Positions 53,401 through 63,481 of a stretch of DNA of 64,000 nt are shown piece by piece. Made by a program: the position numbers and the translations under genes. Position 1 is the stretch's first letter. Every line of letters begins with the position of its first letter. Under the pieces are notes generated by a model. It was given only the letters and a program-made list of their open reading frames with translations, ran no database searches and was not told where the DNA came from. Origin of the DNA: Pomphorhynchus laevis (lineage: Eukaryota; Acanthocephala; Palaeacanthocephala; Echinorhynchida; Pomphorhynchidae); the NCBI GenBank assembly GCA_012934845.2, contig WNNJ02003613.1, positions 115,079 through 179,078 on the forward strand, read 5' to 3'.

Positions 53401-54627
53401 ACCGAACTGTTTAAATGACTGCATTGAATCAGTATTGATTACTACGTAGTTATTATTGGGATATTCTTCCAACGTTTTCGCTTTTGGTGAATAATGCGAA
53501 AATCTTGAATCCTTATATTTCGCTCTCCGTTATCTAAACGTGTTTGTGGTTCTTCTTTCAATTCTCTCATCCGTATCCTTTCTTCCAATGATCTACCTGG
53601 AAATATTAATACACGAAAATTCATTTGTTTTGATTTACCGCGTCGTAATAAAACTTCCTTTGCCTGCTCCACTGTAGAAAAAAACAGTTTAAGTAACCTC
53701 TCTCGATTTGATTTTGAATGTACTCTTGTGTCATCACACGTTTTTTACCCATTCTCACTGCAGCAACTATACTAATATTAGAAACAATGTACCTCTCATT
53801 ATGATCAAATAATGACGCCAGATAAGGTTTAATAGCAGCTAAATCATGTGCAATTCGTGCAGCTTAATTTAAAGAGTTGAACTCGGTAATACCAGAAACA
53901 AGGACACACCGTTTGCGACTGGGATATTTTAAATTTGTATCATTAGACGTCATGTTACGGTTGCTTTTATAAAAGCATCGAGGATTGTTAGAATTACCAC
54001 TATAACTACATCGAATTCTATTTTGTGTGTTATTCAAAGTAACATTGCTGGGCTTGACACATGAACTGTTAGTCCTCTCACTAATGTACTCAGCGTTATT
54101 GGAAGTTGTATGTTTATGTGATATGTTAGCCAATATTGACACATCCATGTTTGTAGAGCTAGATATGTTTGAGTCATCGATAGGAGGATATAGTACCAAA
54201 CTTGGCGTCTTACCATCGATGCTTTGTTGGGAAAGATTAAAATTATTAGTCTCTGTATCACCGATGCTCATAATATGTTCATTACTTGTTTGTGTTGCAA
54301 ATGATCGAAATAGTTCATTTCCAACCTTATTAGAATCAACAGGGATATAAAAGAGTTTATCAAGAATTAGATATATATCGTTTAAACGGGAGTCTAATCT
54401 GGATAACCAATCAAATATATATGAATCAAAAGCACTTGATAGAGTTATCCTATCATCCGCAACCTTTAAGGTGCCTTTTACGGGGCTAAAAACATCTATA
54501 GTGCGACTGGCTGGATTATTATTATCATCATCTTTTTGCGGACTTAATAAAGTATCATTGCATGATTTGATGATATGTACACACTTAAAATTATTAACAC
54601 TATTAATAATTTAATAGTATTAATACT

Positions 54628-54644
54628 ATTAATACAATATTAAT
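54628..54644. repeat. Target-site duplication of REL-LINE copy C, left
   Basis: ATTAATACAATATTAAT, repeated exactly at 56437-56453. Confidence 0.75.
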
Positions 54645-56436
54645 TGCAGATAATGCATTTAATCGAATCAACAGAAAAACTGCCCTGGCCAACATGCCAC
54701 AAATATGCCCAGCGCTATCGAATGTTCTGTCAAACCTTTATAGAAATCCGACGTCATTGACAATTGGGAATGAAATCATACTCTCCCAAGAAGGATTTAC
54801 ACAGGGAGATGTTTTATCGATGTCTGCTTATGCTGCAGCTACACTTCCTATGATACAAAAGATATCTGCGGAGTATCCTGATGTGCTCCAATGCTGGTAT
54901 GCTGATGACGGCAATATGGTGGGTGATCCTGATACAGTGAAGATGGCGTTTGAACTGCTACGAAAAATTGGACCGTCATATGGTTTCTTCGTTAATCCGG
55001 CGAAATGTCGACTATACGGAAATGGATGTATAGCTGAAACGCTCCACGCTTTATTTGATGATCTTCAAATTTCTGTTGACATGGATGGCGTGTCTATATT
55101 GGGGTCTCCCATTGGAAAGGATGACTTTGTAAAAGAGCATATTCAATCTGATGTACGTTCGTTGATCGAGACAGTTACTCGTCTCACACAAATCGGTCGT
55201 TCAGAGCTACAGATTGCTTTCGTTGCTCTCATAAGATCTCTTCAACAAAAATGGATACATATGCAACGGTCATGCCATTGCTCGATTGAGTGGTTTGAGG
55301 CGCTGGCACAATCGATAAGATCGATGATAACTGAATTAACTGGAATTGACATTGAAACAAATGAAGTTCTATGGAGGGTGTTTAACATGACTTTGAGAGA
55401 TGGTGGTATCGGCGTTAAAGACCCTATGCGTTCAGTAGACCAAGAATATAACGCTTCACGAATGGTGTGCGAGCCATGTTTAGGAGACGTTACGGGGCTA
55501 GATCTAATAAATAATCAAAACAGATTATGTAAAGAAATTCGTGCTAACCGTTTAAAAGCGGAAAGGATGAATCACAATGACATTATAAATCAGGTCGACC
55601 CTACTCTCAAGAATGCCATCGAGCATGCATCAGTATCTGGATCATCTTCGTGGTTGTCAACATACCCAACAAACAGTTATTCTTCCAGAATAAGTAATAC
55701 AGTCTTTCAAGATGCACTAGCCACCAGATACGGATTTCTCCATCCCTCATCACCGAAATACTGCCAATGTAAAGAACAAAACTCGATATCACACACTTTC
55801 TCGTGCCCTTTAGGCGGCTTGCCATCAATGAGACACGATGCCGTCCGTGATTTTCTAGCGAATAGATTATCTGAATGTTGTCGTAACGTAGCAATCGAGC
55901 CAAAACTATCCCCTCTGCATGATGAAATATGCTTCCAAAATTACGGTACAACTATTGATCGTGAAGCGAGACTTGACATATCATGTTCCGGAATCTTTGG
56001 AGACAGAACGGAGTGTACTTTCCTTGATATCTGCGTGTTCAACGCATACGCTCCCTCTAACTCCAGTAAGAGTATCGGACCATGCTTCGAATATCATGAA
56101 CTAAGGAAGAAAAGGAAGTATCTTGAGAGAGTAAATAGCATAGAGCATGCGTCATTTATTCCCGTAGTATTTTCGATGCTCGGAGGGGCGGGTACGGAAG
56201 CGGCAATCCTGTTAAAGAGAATCGCGGGCTCCATGGCAAGGAGTCATAACAGCTCATACAACGATGAAATAAGCAGATTACGTAGTGGCATCAGCGTTAT
56301 CCTTGCAAAGATGACTTCTCGATGTGTCCGTGGAGCTCGATCAGCTATAAATCGTCCTCAAAGGGATTTATGTTTAATCAATGAAGAATAATTTAGTGAC
56401 TTTTTGAATATTAAAACTGGCTTGGTGAAAAAAAAA
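54645..56436 (+). mobile_element. REL-type LINE copy C, 5'-truncated insertion
   Basis: A 1.79-kb insertion bounded by 17-bp direct repeats and ending in an A-run. It starts inside RT motif A (DNAFNRINRKTALANM at about 54649) and holds the rest of the protein unbroken. Truncated start, A-tail and variable-length target repeat are the marks of target-primed reverse transcription at a non-specific AT-rich site. Confidence 0.85.
54694..56391 (+). CDS. REL-LINE protein, copy C (RT palm to C-terminus)
   Basis: 565 codons from the first Met; the frame is open back to the truncation at 54645. RT motif B EGFTQGDVLSMSAYA (about residue 30-45); motif C CWYADDGNMVG with both catalytic Asp; GPSYGFFVNPAKC; GVSILGSPIG; thumb; SGSSSWLSTYP; a knuckle Cys357-Cys359-His367-Cys371; MRHDAVRDFLANRL; REARLDISCSG with Asp428; FLDICVFN with Asp445; KRKYLERVNSIEHASFIP; SMLGGAGTEAA; a basic tail. 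The two-Asp block followed by K-x-x-KY is compatible with a restriction-like endonuclease as in R2/R4/NeSL LINEs. It is the best preserved of the family here and lacks only its N-terminal part. Confidence 0.8.
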   Translation: MPQICPALSNVLSNLYRNPTSLTIGNEIILSQEGFTQGDVLSMSAYAAATLPMIQKISAEYPDVLQCWYADDGNMVGDPDTVKMAFELLRKIGPSYGFFVNPAKCRLYGNGCIAETLHALFDDLQISVDMDGVSILGSPIGKDDFVKEHIQSDVRSLIETVTRLTQIGRSELQIAFVALIRSLQQKWIHMQRSCHCSIEWFEALAQSIRSMITELTGIDIETNEVLWRVFNMTLRDGGIGVKDPMRSVDQEYNASRMVCEPCLGDVTGLDLINNQNRLCKEIRANRLKAERMNHNDIINQVDPTLKNAIEHASVSGSSSWLSTYPTNSYSSRISNTVFQDALATRYGFLHPSSPKYCQCKEQNSISHTFSCPLGGLPSMRHDAVRDFLANRLSECCRNVAIEPKLSPLHDEICFQNYGTTIDREARLDISCSGIFGDRTECTFLDICVFNAYAPSNSSKSIGPCFEYHELRKKRKYLERVNSIEHASFIPVVFSMLGGAGTEAAILLKRIAGSMARSHNSSYNDEISRLRSGISVILAKMTSRCVRGARSAINRPQRDLCLINEE

Positions 56437-56453
56437 ATTAATACAATATTAAT
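56437..56453. repeat. Target-site duplication of REL-LINE copy C, right
   Basis: Exact match to 54628-54644. Confidence 0.75.
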
Positions 56454-56732
56454 AGTATTAATACAATTTATACTATATAAATATATAATATATAATATGT
56501 ATAATATATAATATATATAATATAATATATACTATTAATACAATTTAATAGTATTAATACTATTAATACTATTATACATACTATTATTTGATAAGGAGTT
56601 ATTGGTTTCAAAGAGATCCGTAGATTCAACAGCATGTCTATTATCACAAGATCTAATACGCTCAACTAGCTCTTGAGCTCAACCTACATAAGTAATTCCT
56701 CTATTTTTGCTGTAAATCTACGTATCGCATAC

Positions 56733-57602
56733 TGAACTATACGGGAGCTTTATTGAACAATCTATAACACGTAAAGCTGTTAAAGCAAAGTAATAAGTTA
56801 TTAGTAATTACAGGACATTCTCCCCGACGAGATAGTCTTTGAGATATCCTGGACGGTTTCGTTTCCTCCCACTTTTTCGAATTCCTGGACAAGTAGACTC
56901 TTCTCCACGTACCATTAAATCGTTAGGGGACGAGCATTCCTCGTTTGTTTTCGACGTCCTCATATGGTCATACGTTACATCTTAGGATTGTTGTTGCTTA
57001 TCCAGTTTGCTTTCCATGCAATCTTGATCGCGTGGATGAATGCTTGCATCTTTTTTTCGGATCCTTCGTAATTTTGTTGATTTATAGACTCATGTAAATT
57101 TATCGCGTCGTGATTGTCTGTGAACTCTCCATGTTAACCGTTATATTGTTGGCGTGGCATGTGTAAATTTATCGCGTCTTGGTTGTCCGTTTATATAACA
57201 GTATATACTGTATATAACAGTATATACTGTTATATATAACAGTATATTGACTGTTATAGTGTAGACGACTAACCGAGCGCTCGTACGCGAAGTCGGTCAA
57301 TGTCGGGTTGTTGGTGACGTTATCTGGATATGGAGCAAGCTGCTTAATCGATATAGTAGATTCACGGCCATCTTTAAATCAGACAAGTGCGTAGTACGGA
57401 CTAGCATTTGAAAAACTACGACTTCAACGGCAGAATCGGATTTGCTAACTCGATTTTGTTTCTTTAACAATACCTCACCAGGCGACAACAACCAGGCTGG
57501 AATGCTCATACCTGTATAATATCTTCGCTGGAACTTCAGAAATCGCTCATGTGGCGTCTCGCCCGTTTCCGTGCATAATAGAGAACGTATAGTGTGCAGC
57601 AC
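56733..57602 (-). mobile_element. Ty3/gypsy-type element remnant (3' part with possible LTR)
   Basis: The minus strand carries the end of an integrase (57297-57602; blocks IRSLLCTETGETPHERFL and IPAWLLSPGEVLLKKQNR) similar to the element at 5.6-9.5 kb, then the family's C-terminal block PGYLKDYLVGEN near 56.82-56.86 kb. A stretch of about 80 bp at 56733-56812 with TG...CA ends occupies the place of the LTR. Most of the element is missing; broken fossil. Confidence 0.65.
57193..57260. repeat. Palindromic ATAACAGTATAT repeats
   Basis: ATAACAGTATATACTG and its complement alternate several times over about 65 bp inside the gypsy remnant region. Confidence 0.7.
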
Positions 57603-57655
57603 TAGACCTTACAGATCGTGAGTTACAACATCAAGAAGACGAAAATAAAGTCGAA

Positions 57656-58072
57656 TCAAAGTGAAGTAGCAAAATGAGTGCAGGACAATCGATTCTGAGC
57701 CACCATTTCTAATTCTTGTCTCCATCTTCTTTTAAATCTCCGCCAGCCAATGTTCGAGTAGCTGAATAGTATTTTCTTGGCATCGTCTTCGATCGTTCTC
57801 TTTAGATTCTTACGAACACCGCCTCTGGGGCGTCGCCAGGATTCTTCCGGGTCCAAGTACAGAGATAACTTTGGGAGTCTATCTCTTTGCATCCGAAGTA
57901 CATGGCCAAAATAGCGCAGTCTATTTTTCCGAATCAAATCAGACACGGAGACGTCGACCCCCATGGTCGACGATGATATGGTGGTGAGTAGGGGATACCT
58001 ACTCACCACCATATCAGATTTTGCGATATCTCTCCAGATGACGTAATCAATGGAGCCAGTCACACTCAAGGT
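57656..58072 (-). mobile_element. LINE C-terminal fragment, clade unresolved
   Basis: 137 codons on the minus strand with IRKNRLRYFGHVLRMQRDRL, SWRRPRGGVRKNLKRTIEDD and a final AQNRLSCTHF. The FGHVLRM...RPRGG order is a common C-terminal tail of invertebrate LINE RT proteins. The piece begins abruptly next to a hairpin (57975-58015) and ends at a stop near 57658. Confidence 0.65.
57975..58015. repeat. Hairpin, 18-bp perfect arms
   Basis: GATATGGTGGTGAGTAGG (57975-57992), 5-base loop, exact reverse complement at 57998-58015. Confidence 0.9.
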
Positions 58073-58084
58073 GTTGCTGGTTCA

Positions 58085-59755
58085 TCCTGTATCGATGGTT
58101 CAGGTTGTCGCGCAATGCTTGAGTCATTTGGCCAAAGCTCGTTTCGATTAGCTAAGTCTTGCTGATTTGTCGATTTTGGTTGCGACAGCTGAATTACGTT
58201 TGGATGATCTTGATGCATTTAAAGTTTGCCGTCTTATTTCAATCGATAAAAATCCCGGAATTCAACCGATTGGGCTTAGCGATGTTCCTTGGCGTATAAT
58301 TGGATAGATACTAGCTCGTAGGATCTCGGCGGACCTTCAAGATATGGCGTCCGTTGTTCAATTATGTGCTGGCCAAAGAGGCGGAGTGGAAACGGCTATT
58401 CATTCTGTTAGGGAGTTGTATTCAGAGAATGAATTTAGCTGTGTCCTACAACTAGATGCTATCAACGTATTCAATAGAATAAATCGGAAGGTTGCATTGA
58501 CTAATGTGGATAGCGTTTGCTCTTCGTTAACTACGGTCCTTCGAAATTTCTATAAAAGTGATACTGTCCTAACGATAAACGATATAACAATGTATTCCAA
58601 AGAAGGATTTACACAGGACGATCCACATGCCATGATAGCCTTTGCGGCATCGACATTACCACACATAATGCGCTTAAAATATGAATTACCTGGAGTAGAG
58701 CAACGTTGGGTTACCGACCATGCTCATTGTGTTGGTAAGGGCTATGAGTTGCTTAAAATGTGGAATCTCATCCGAATATTTGGTCCCAAGTACGGATTCT
58801 ATGTAGACCCTGAGAAATGTCGGTTACCGGTACATGCTAGTAACCATCTTCAAGGGTCTAATATTTTTGCTCAGTCGGGTCTTAAAGTTGTCTGTGATGG
58901 CTTGCTAGTTCTTGGTTCAGCTGTTGGGACTATTGATTTTGTTGAGGACTTTGTTAGATCAAAGGTTAAGAGTGGAATGTAATGATACTAAACCTCATTA
59001 AGTTGCCCACGGAAGCTCCAACATTGCCTACTCGCACTAATCCAGCCTCTAAAATTCAGATGGAATTTCATTCAACGAACTTGTCCTGTGAATACAGCAC
59101 ATTATGAAAGTATCCGTGATACTGTTATGAACGACCTAATGTCGGTAATTACTGGAATCAGCAACTTGGACCGATATTGTCGTGCCTTTGAGCTTCCTAT
59201 TAGTTTTGCGGACTTAGGATAGAACTTCCAGACTGTGGATTGTCTTTCGCGTATGAAACTTCGGTAAGGATGAGCAGACCCTTAATAGATGGACTCTTCG
59301 GGAATGCTCTCGTCGTTGAGCAAAATCGCATTGCAGCCGACATACATTTTAAAAGAATTGAAGATTTTCGAAATCGATTCTTGTACATCAATCAAAACGT
59401 ATATAATGACAATGTTATTCTTAAATATGCTTCTCAAAAGGGGGCTTCGACTTGACTATCGGTTATGCCTTTAAGAAAGGGTGGATATACACTCAGCAAA
59501 CTACAGTTCTACTATGCTCTTGCAACCCGATATGGATGACAGCCACACAAACACGATTACGGGGCGGTCCTTACTGGACCGCCCCGTAATCATCTTGATC
59601 CATCGTATTCAGCTGGTCATGTCTCATTCAAATTAATGTATCATGAACAACGAGAATGAGCTAAAAATGGTGAAAGGGTTGCGCGTATTGAGAGATCGCA
59701 CTTTGTGCTGGTGATTTTTGCTGCGCATGAGGACACTGGACTTTCTGCATGACGT
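58085..59755 (+). mobile_element. REL-type LINE copy D, decayed
   Basis: Blocks GIQPIGLSDVPWRIIG (58.26-58.31 kb), VQLCAGQRGGVETAI, LQLDAINVFNRINRK (motif A), KEGFTQDDPHAMIAFAA (motif B, usually QGDP), QRWVTDHAHCVG in place of WYADD, FGPKYGFYVDPEKC, VLGSAVG. One open frame of 212 codons (58344-58982) covers these. Beyond it the reading breaks up; the end shows YHEQRE-AKNGERVARIERSHF near 59.64-59.70 kb. The C-terminal knuckle and endonuclease blocks are lost, with a GC-rich hairpin (59555-59591) in their place. It abuts a Penelope-like fragment at 59756. Confidence 0.75.
59555..59591. repeat. GC-rich hairpin, 16-bp perfect arms
   Basis: GATTACGGGGCGGTCC (59555-59570), loop TTACT, exact reverse complement 59576-59591. 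It lies where the knuckle region of REL-LINE copy D should be. Confidence 0.9.
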
Positions 59756-60100
59756 ACTTAAATTTACAAGAAACATATTTTTGCATGAGCATTCATGCAT
59801 ACCATATAATATAAAATATAATACATTAAATAATGAAATTTTAAGAATTGCAACAATATGTAATGATATTGGCTTTCTTCAAAATCATTTAAATAATTTA
59901 ATAGATACATATTTTAAACTAGTTCCTATAAAAATATCATCAAACAGAAAATAGTGAAATATATAAATCAACACAATAATATAAAGAATAAATTTAAACT
60001 CTTAAGTGGCAAATTTTTATGGATGGATAATAAATAATATACTTTGCATTAGAATAAGATACTAGATAGTTATTTCAGAGGAAATACATCATTAGCATGT
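59756..60100 (+). mobile_element. Penelope-like element 3' fragment
   Basis: From [20 protein letters not shown] through the C-terminal helices, with a small change at TYFKLVPIK that shifts the frame, and on to the KFLWMDNK end in another frame; then the family's 3' UTR. Confidence 0.8.
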
Positions 60101-60285
60101 ATTTGGCCCCGCTACTATGTTGGGTAGAGGAATTAGGGGCCGAAACATGATTGCATAGCAGTTCCTCCTGATGAACTCTAATTCTTATTCTGATACAACG
60201 TATGTTATTTATTAGTCAATTCATAAAAATTGACTTTTATTTTAAATTTCAATTTTTATTTTAACTTGATTTAAATTATATATCA
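60100..60285 (+). repeat. Penelope-associated 3' tail repeat, truncated
   Basis: GGCCCCGCTACTATGTTGGG to TTAACTTGATTTAAATTATA; it stops where an inverted PLE piece begins. Confidence 0.8.
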
Positions 60286-60540
60286 TCAATATATCGAAAC
60301 ATATATTTCATATCTTTATATAACGTAGATTTATTTTTTAAACAGCTATGAACAAATTCATATTCTATAAAGCTTAAAAACAAGTCAGCTATAATTGGGC
60401 TACTATTACCACCCATTGGAACACCTTTTACTTGTCTAAATATAGATGTTCCTACTTTTAAATAATTTTGATTTATCAAAATATTTAAGGATTCTATTAA
60501 TTCAATTTTATCCATATATTTATATGGATAATAATTTATT
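60276..60540 (-). mobile_element. Penelope-like RT fragment, inverted
   Basis: 79 codons on the minus strand, from [20 protein letters not shown] through [15 protein letters not shown] to RYIDDI, unbroken. It is the only minus-strand PLE piece here. At its 5' end a hairpin, ATCCATATA/TATATGGAT (60510-60529), marks the switch of direction. Confidence 0.8.
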
Positions 60541-60995
60541 TTTAATAATATTAAAAATAAATTTAGTTCCTTAATTGGAAAATTTTTATGGATGGATATT
60601 AAATAATATACTTTGTATTGGAATAAGATACTATATAATCAAATTTTAAATGATATTTAAACTTGATATTTGCTTCAAAATCATTTAAATAATTTTATAG
60701 ATGCATATTTTAAACTAGGTTACTATAAAAATATCATCAAACAGAAAATAGTAAAATATATAAATCAGTTCAATAATCCGGGTAGCTTCATTCTTAATAA
60801 AACCAATATTAATGATAAAGTAATTATATATCTTGATATGATCATTAAATAAATTAACATTAACTAAAACTACTAAAATGTAATAGATACATATTTTAAA
60901 CTAGGTTACTATAAAAATATCATCAAACAGAAAATAGTGAAATACATAAATCAGTACAATAATAGCGGAAAATTTGTTTGGACTTAAATAATAAA
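60541..60995 (+). mobile_element. Penelope-like element scraps
   Basis: Short shuffled pieces: a C-terminal end near 60545-60630, the [10 protein letters not shown] helix twice (60690-60760 and 60885-60950) and an NKTNINDK piece (60795-60840). Several joins. Confidence 0.65.
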
Positions 60996-61635
60996 TAATT
61001 ATTATTTATTATTTAATTATTATTGGTATATTTTTTATCAATTAAATAAATTTAAGAAAATTAAAAAAGAAATAAATAAAATAATTAATAAATTATTTGT
61101 TTATTTATTTAAAACATAAATTAGCCAACAAATCAACTCATAAATCAACTCACTATCATGTTCTTTGCCTCGATATCACCTGTGATTATTTTTTATTAAT
61201 TTAAATTTTAACACAAAATTAAAATTAAACACAAATATCAGATTACAATTATATTTTTATTGTACTGACAATACTAATAACTAATACCTCACAAAATAAA
61301 ATGTGATAAATTTTAAATTGCAATAATTTTATTTTACCTTTTTCGAGATTTTCATTAGTAATTTGAAAAGAGCCACATAAAACAGATATAAAACAATATA
61401 ACAGAATATACAAAATATATTCTGTATATTCGAAATATACAAAACAGAATGTGCATAACTTAAACAACATCAAGTGAAACGTGCAACAATCAGTATGACT
61501 GAGTATCAGTCGATACAAAGCTGGAATCCTTCGACGTTGTGTATTCGCTTTGCTCTGAACTTTCTTCTTGCTCATCAATATCACTAAAATTTACAGTAAA
61601 ATGATATTTCCTCAAAATCTTCAACTATGGAATTT
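60996..61635. other. AT-rich stretch without recognised genes
   Basis: A minus-strand frame of 111 codons (61249-61584) has no recognisable domain and biased composition; it is probably incidental. Confidence 0.45.
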
Positions 61636-61639
61636 ATAT

Positions 61640-62547
61640 TTCTTCAAATCTAGATTTATACCAATCTAGATTTAGCAGATATTAAAGAAGCGTTAGTAAA
61701 ATTAATTAATCTTATATTCGGAAAAAGATATACATATATATGTTATAATAATTATAACGTCTATCTAACAAAAATTAAACCATCAAGTAAATATAAATAT
61801 ATGGATAAAATTGAATTAATAGAATCATTAAATATTTTTATAAATCAAAATTATTTAAAAGTAGGGACATCTATATTTAGACAAGTAAAAGGTGTTCCAA
61901 TGGGTGGTAATAGTAGCCAAATTATAGCTGACTTGTTTTTAAGCTTTATAGAATATGAATTTGTTCATAACTGTGTAAAAACTAAATCTAAACTATATAA
62001 ATATATGAAATATATGTTTCGATACATTGATGATATATGTGTATTTAATTCTAATAATTTTTATTCAATTAGTGAACAAATTTACTCAGAAAGCCTTATT
62101 CTTAACAAAACCAATATTAATGATAAAGGTGTATATCTCGATATGAGCATTAAATTAACATTAACTAAAACTACTATTAATTTATATCGTAAAGATGACA
62201 TATTTAAATTTACAAGAAACATATTTTTGCATGAGCATTCATGCATACCATATAATATAAAATATAATACATTAAATAATGAAATTTTAAGAATTGCAAC
62301 AATATGTAATGATATTGGCTTTCTTCAAAATCATTTAAATAATTTAATAGATACATATTTTAAACTAGGTTACTATAAAAATAACATCAAGCAGAAAATA
62401 GTAAAATATATAAATCAACACAATAATATAAAGAATAAATTTAAACTCTTAAGTGCAAATTTTTATGGATGGATAATAAATAAAATACTTTGTATTAGAA
62501 TAAGATACTTGATAGTTATTTCAGAGGAAATACGTCCTTAGCATGTA
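61640..62547 (+). mobile_element. Penelope-like element copy, best preserved RT 3' half
   Basis: Begins in the YTNLDLADIKEALVKLI block, then an open frame of 246 codons (61801-62541): [91 protein letters not shown] small change near the end replaces the usual KFLWMDNK terminus. The RT N-terminal blocks are missing and no GIY-YIG nuclease is attached. It leads into a full tail repeat. Confidence 0.85.
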
Positions 62548-62845
62548 TTTGGCCCCGCTGCTATGTTGGGTAGAGGAGTTAGGGGCCGAAACATGATAGC
62601 ATAGCAGTTCCTTCTGATGACCTCTTATTCCTATTCTGATACAACGTCTGTTATTTATTAGTCAATTCATAAAAATGACGTTTATTTTAAATTTCAATTT
62701 TTTATTTTAACTTGATTTAAATTATAGAAAATCTAAAAACAATTATCAATTTTATTATTTAATTATTAAATTTTGATTTAGCATTATTATGTTTTGTTTA
62801 TTTTATATTTATATTAAATACGTAGACTAAGTTAGCTGATTTAAT
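62548..62845 (+). repeat. Penelope-associated 3' tail repeat, complete copy
   Basis: First part GC-rich with possible crossing stems: GGCCCC 62551-62556 with GGGGCC 62582-62587, and CTGCTATG 62558-62565 with CATAGCAG 62600-62607. It also holds GAAAC (62588-62592) and CTGATGA (62614-62620). Second part AT-rich, ending ATACGTAGACTAAGTTAGCT. Confidence 0.8.
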
Positions 62846-63481
62846 CTATTGAGGTATATAAAACTTAGATTGTAAATAATAAGAAATACTGTGCCCAAAA
62901 TTTCAGTGTAAATTTTAATTTTATTTAAAATTAATTTATAAAGATTAATTTACTAAAATAAAACACAAGTGTTTCTATTTCAGATATAATGTATCGTAGA
63001 CATTACTTGCGAATATTACAGATTTTAGATCTGGTAAATATCTTTTTATACATAAGTAAAAGATGCAACTTTAGTGGTGTGCACTTGAACCATAAACAGC
63101 TCAACGCATGTACAACTAATAAAAGGTGCTTCCTCACCTTTATATTCATGCTTCTTTATTCAGATTTTAAAGAACAGTTCCCTTGGAGAATTAGAATCAA
63201 AATACCATTCAATAGTGACAAAATTATTACATGGGAAAAGCGGCTATATTTAAATTTGAAAGTAAACAATATGAAAGTAAAAAACATTATATAACGATAG
63301 TAATTGCTGGTTCATTGTATTTCTTATAAATCCTATTTCATTTGCATGCATCATAATAATAAATTTGATTAAAAGTGGATTTAGCAGTATAAAAAGTAAA
63401 TTATTGAAATGCAAGAAATAGATTATATGTAGGGCACAGCACATTATGACGCGCATTATAAAATATGGTTTTTCCTTTTAG

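Larger units (their letters stand above)
50600..56732 (-). mobile_element. CR1-like LINE fossil, split by a REL-type LINE
   Basis: Minus-strand pieces: an ORF1 piece with LVERIRSCDNRH (56.6-56.69 kb); after the 54645-56436 interruption, ORF1 blocks DDRITLSSAFDSYIFDWLSR (54.39-54.45 kb), a polar region (53.86-54.27 kb) and ORF1 end LEERIRMRELKEE (53.55 kb); endonuclease ADILLITETWCSSS, GGGAVYML, YVILTGDFNQVKF and TPDHCVLL (53.23 down to 52.69 kb); linker FWKAISNIKSK (52.3 kb); RT ACGPGLQCW, PQESRLSPLLFALFVNDF and IKYTDDISII, a replacement of YADD (51.41-51.52 kb). The 3' end near 50610-50640 has a (GATT)n run. Multiple breaks. Confidence 0.7.

Noticed and set aside
56580-56720. GITYVG...LVERIRSCDN on the minus strand as a GIY-YIG endonuclease
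   Set aside because: It sits in line with the ORF1 of the CR1-like fossil that continues at 54.6 kb beyond the REL-LINE insertion, lacks the other GIY-YIG residues and is not attached to a PLE.
61249-61584. 111-codon minus-strand frame
   Set aside because: Composition typical of AT-rich non-coding DNA, no domain, no splice context.
62582-62620. GAAAC and CTGATGA boxes in the PLE tail as a hammerhead ribozyme
   Set aside because: The boxes occur in the order GAAAC then CTGATGA about 20 bases apart, and I could not form stems I and III with a proper NUH site. Kept only as a motif note in the pseudoknot finding.
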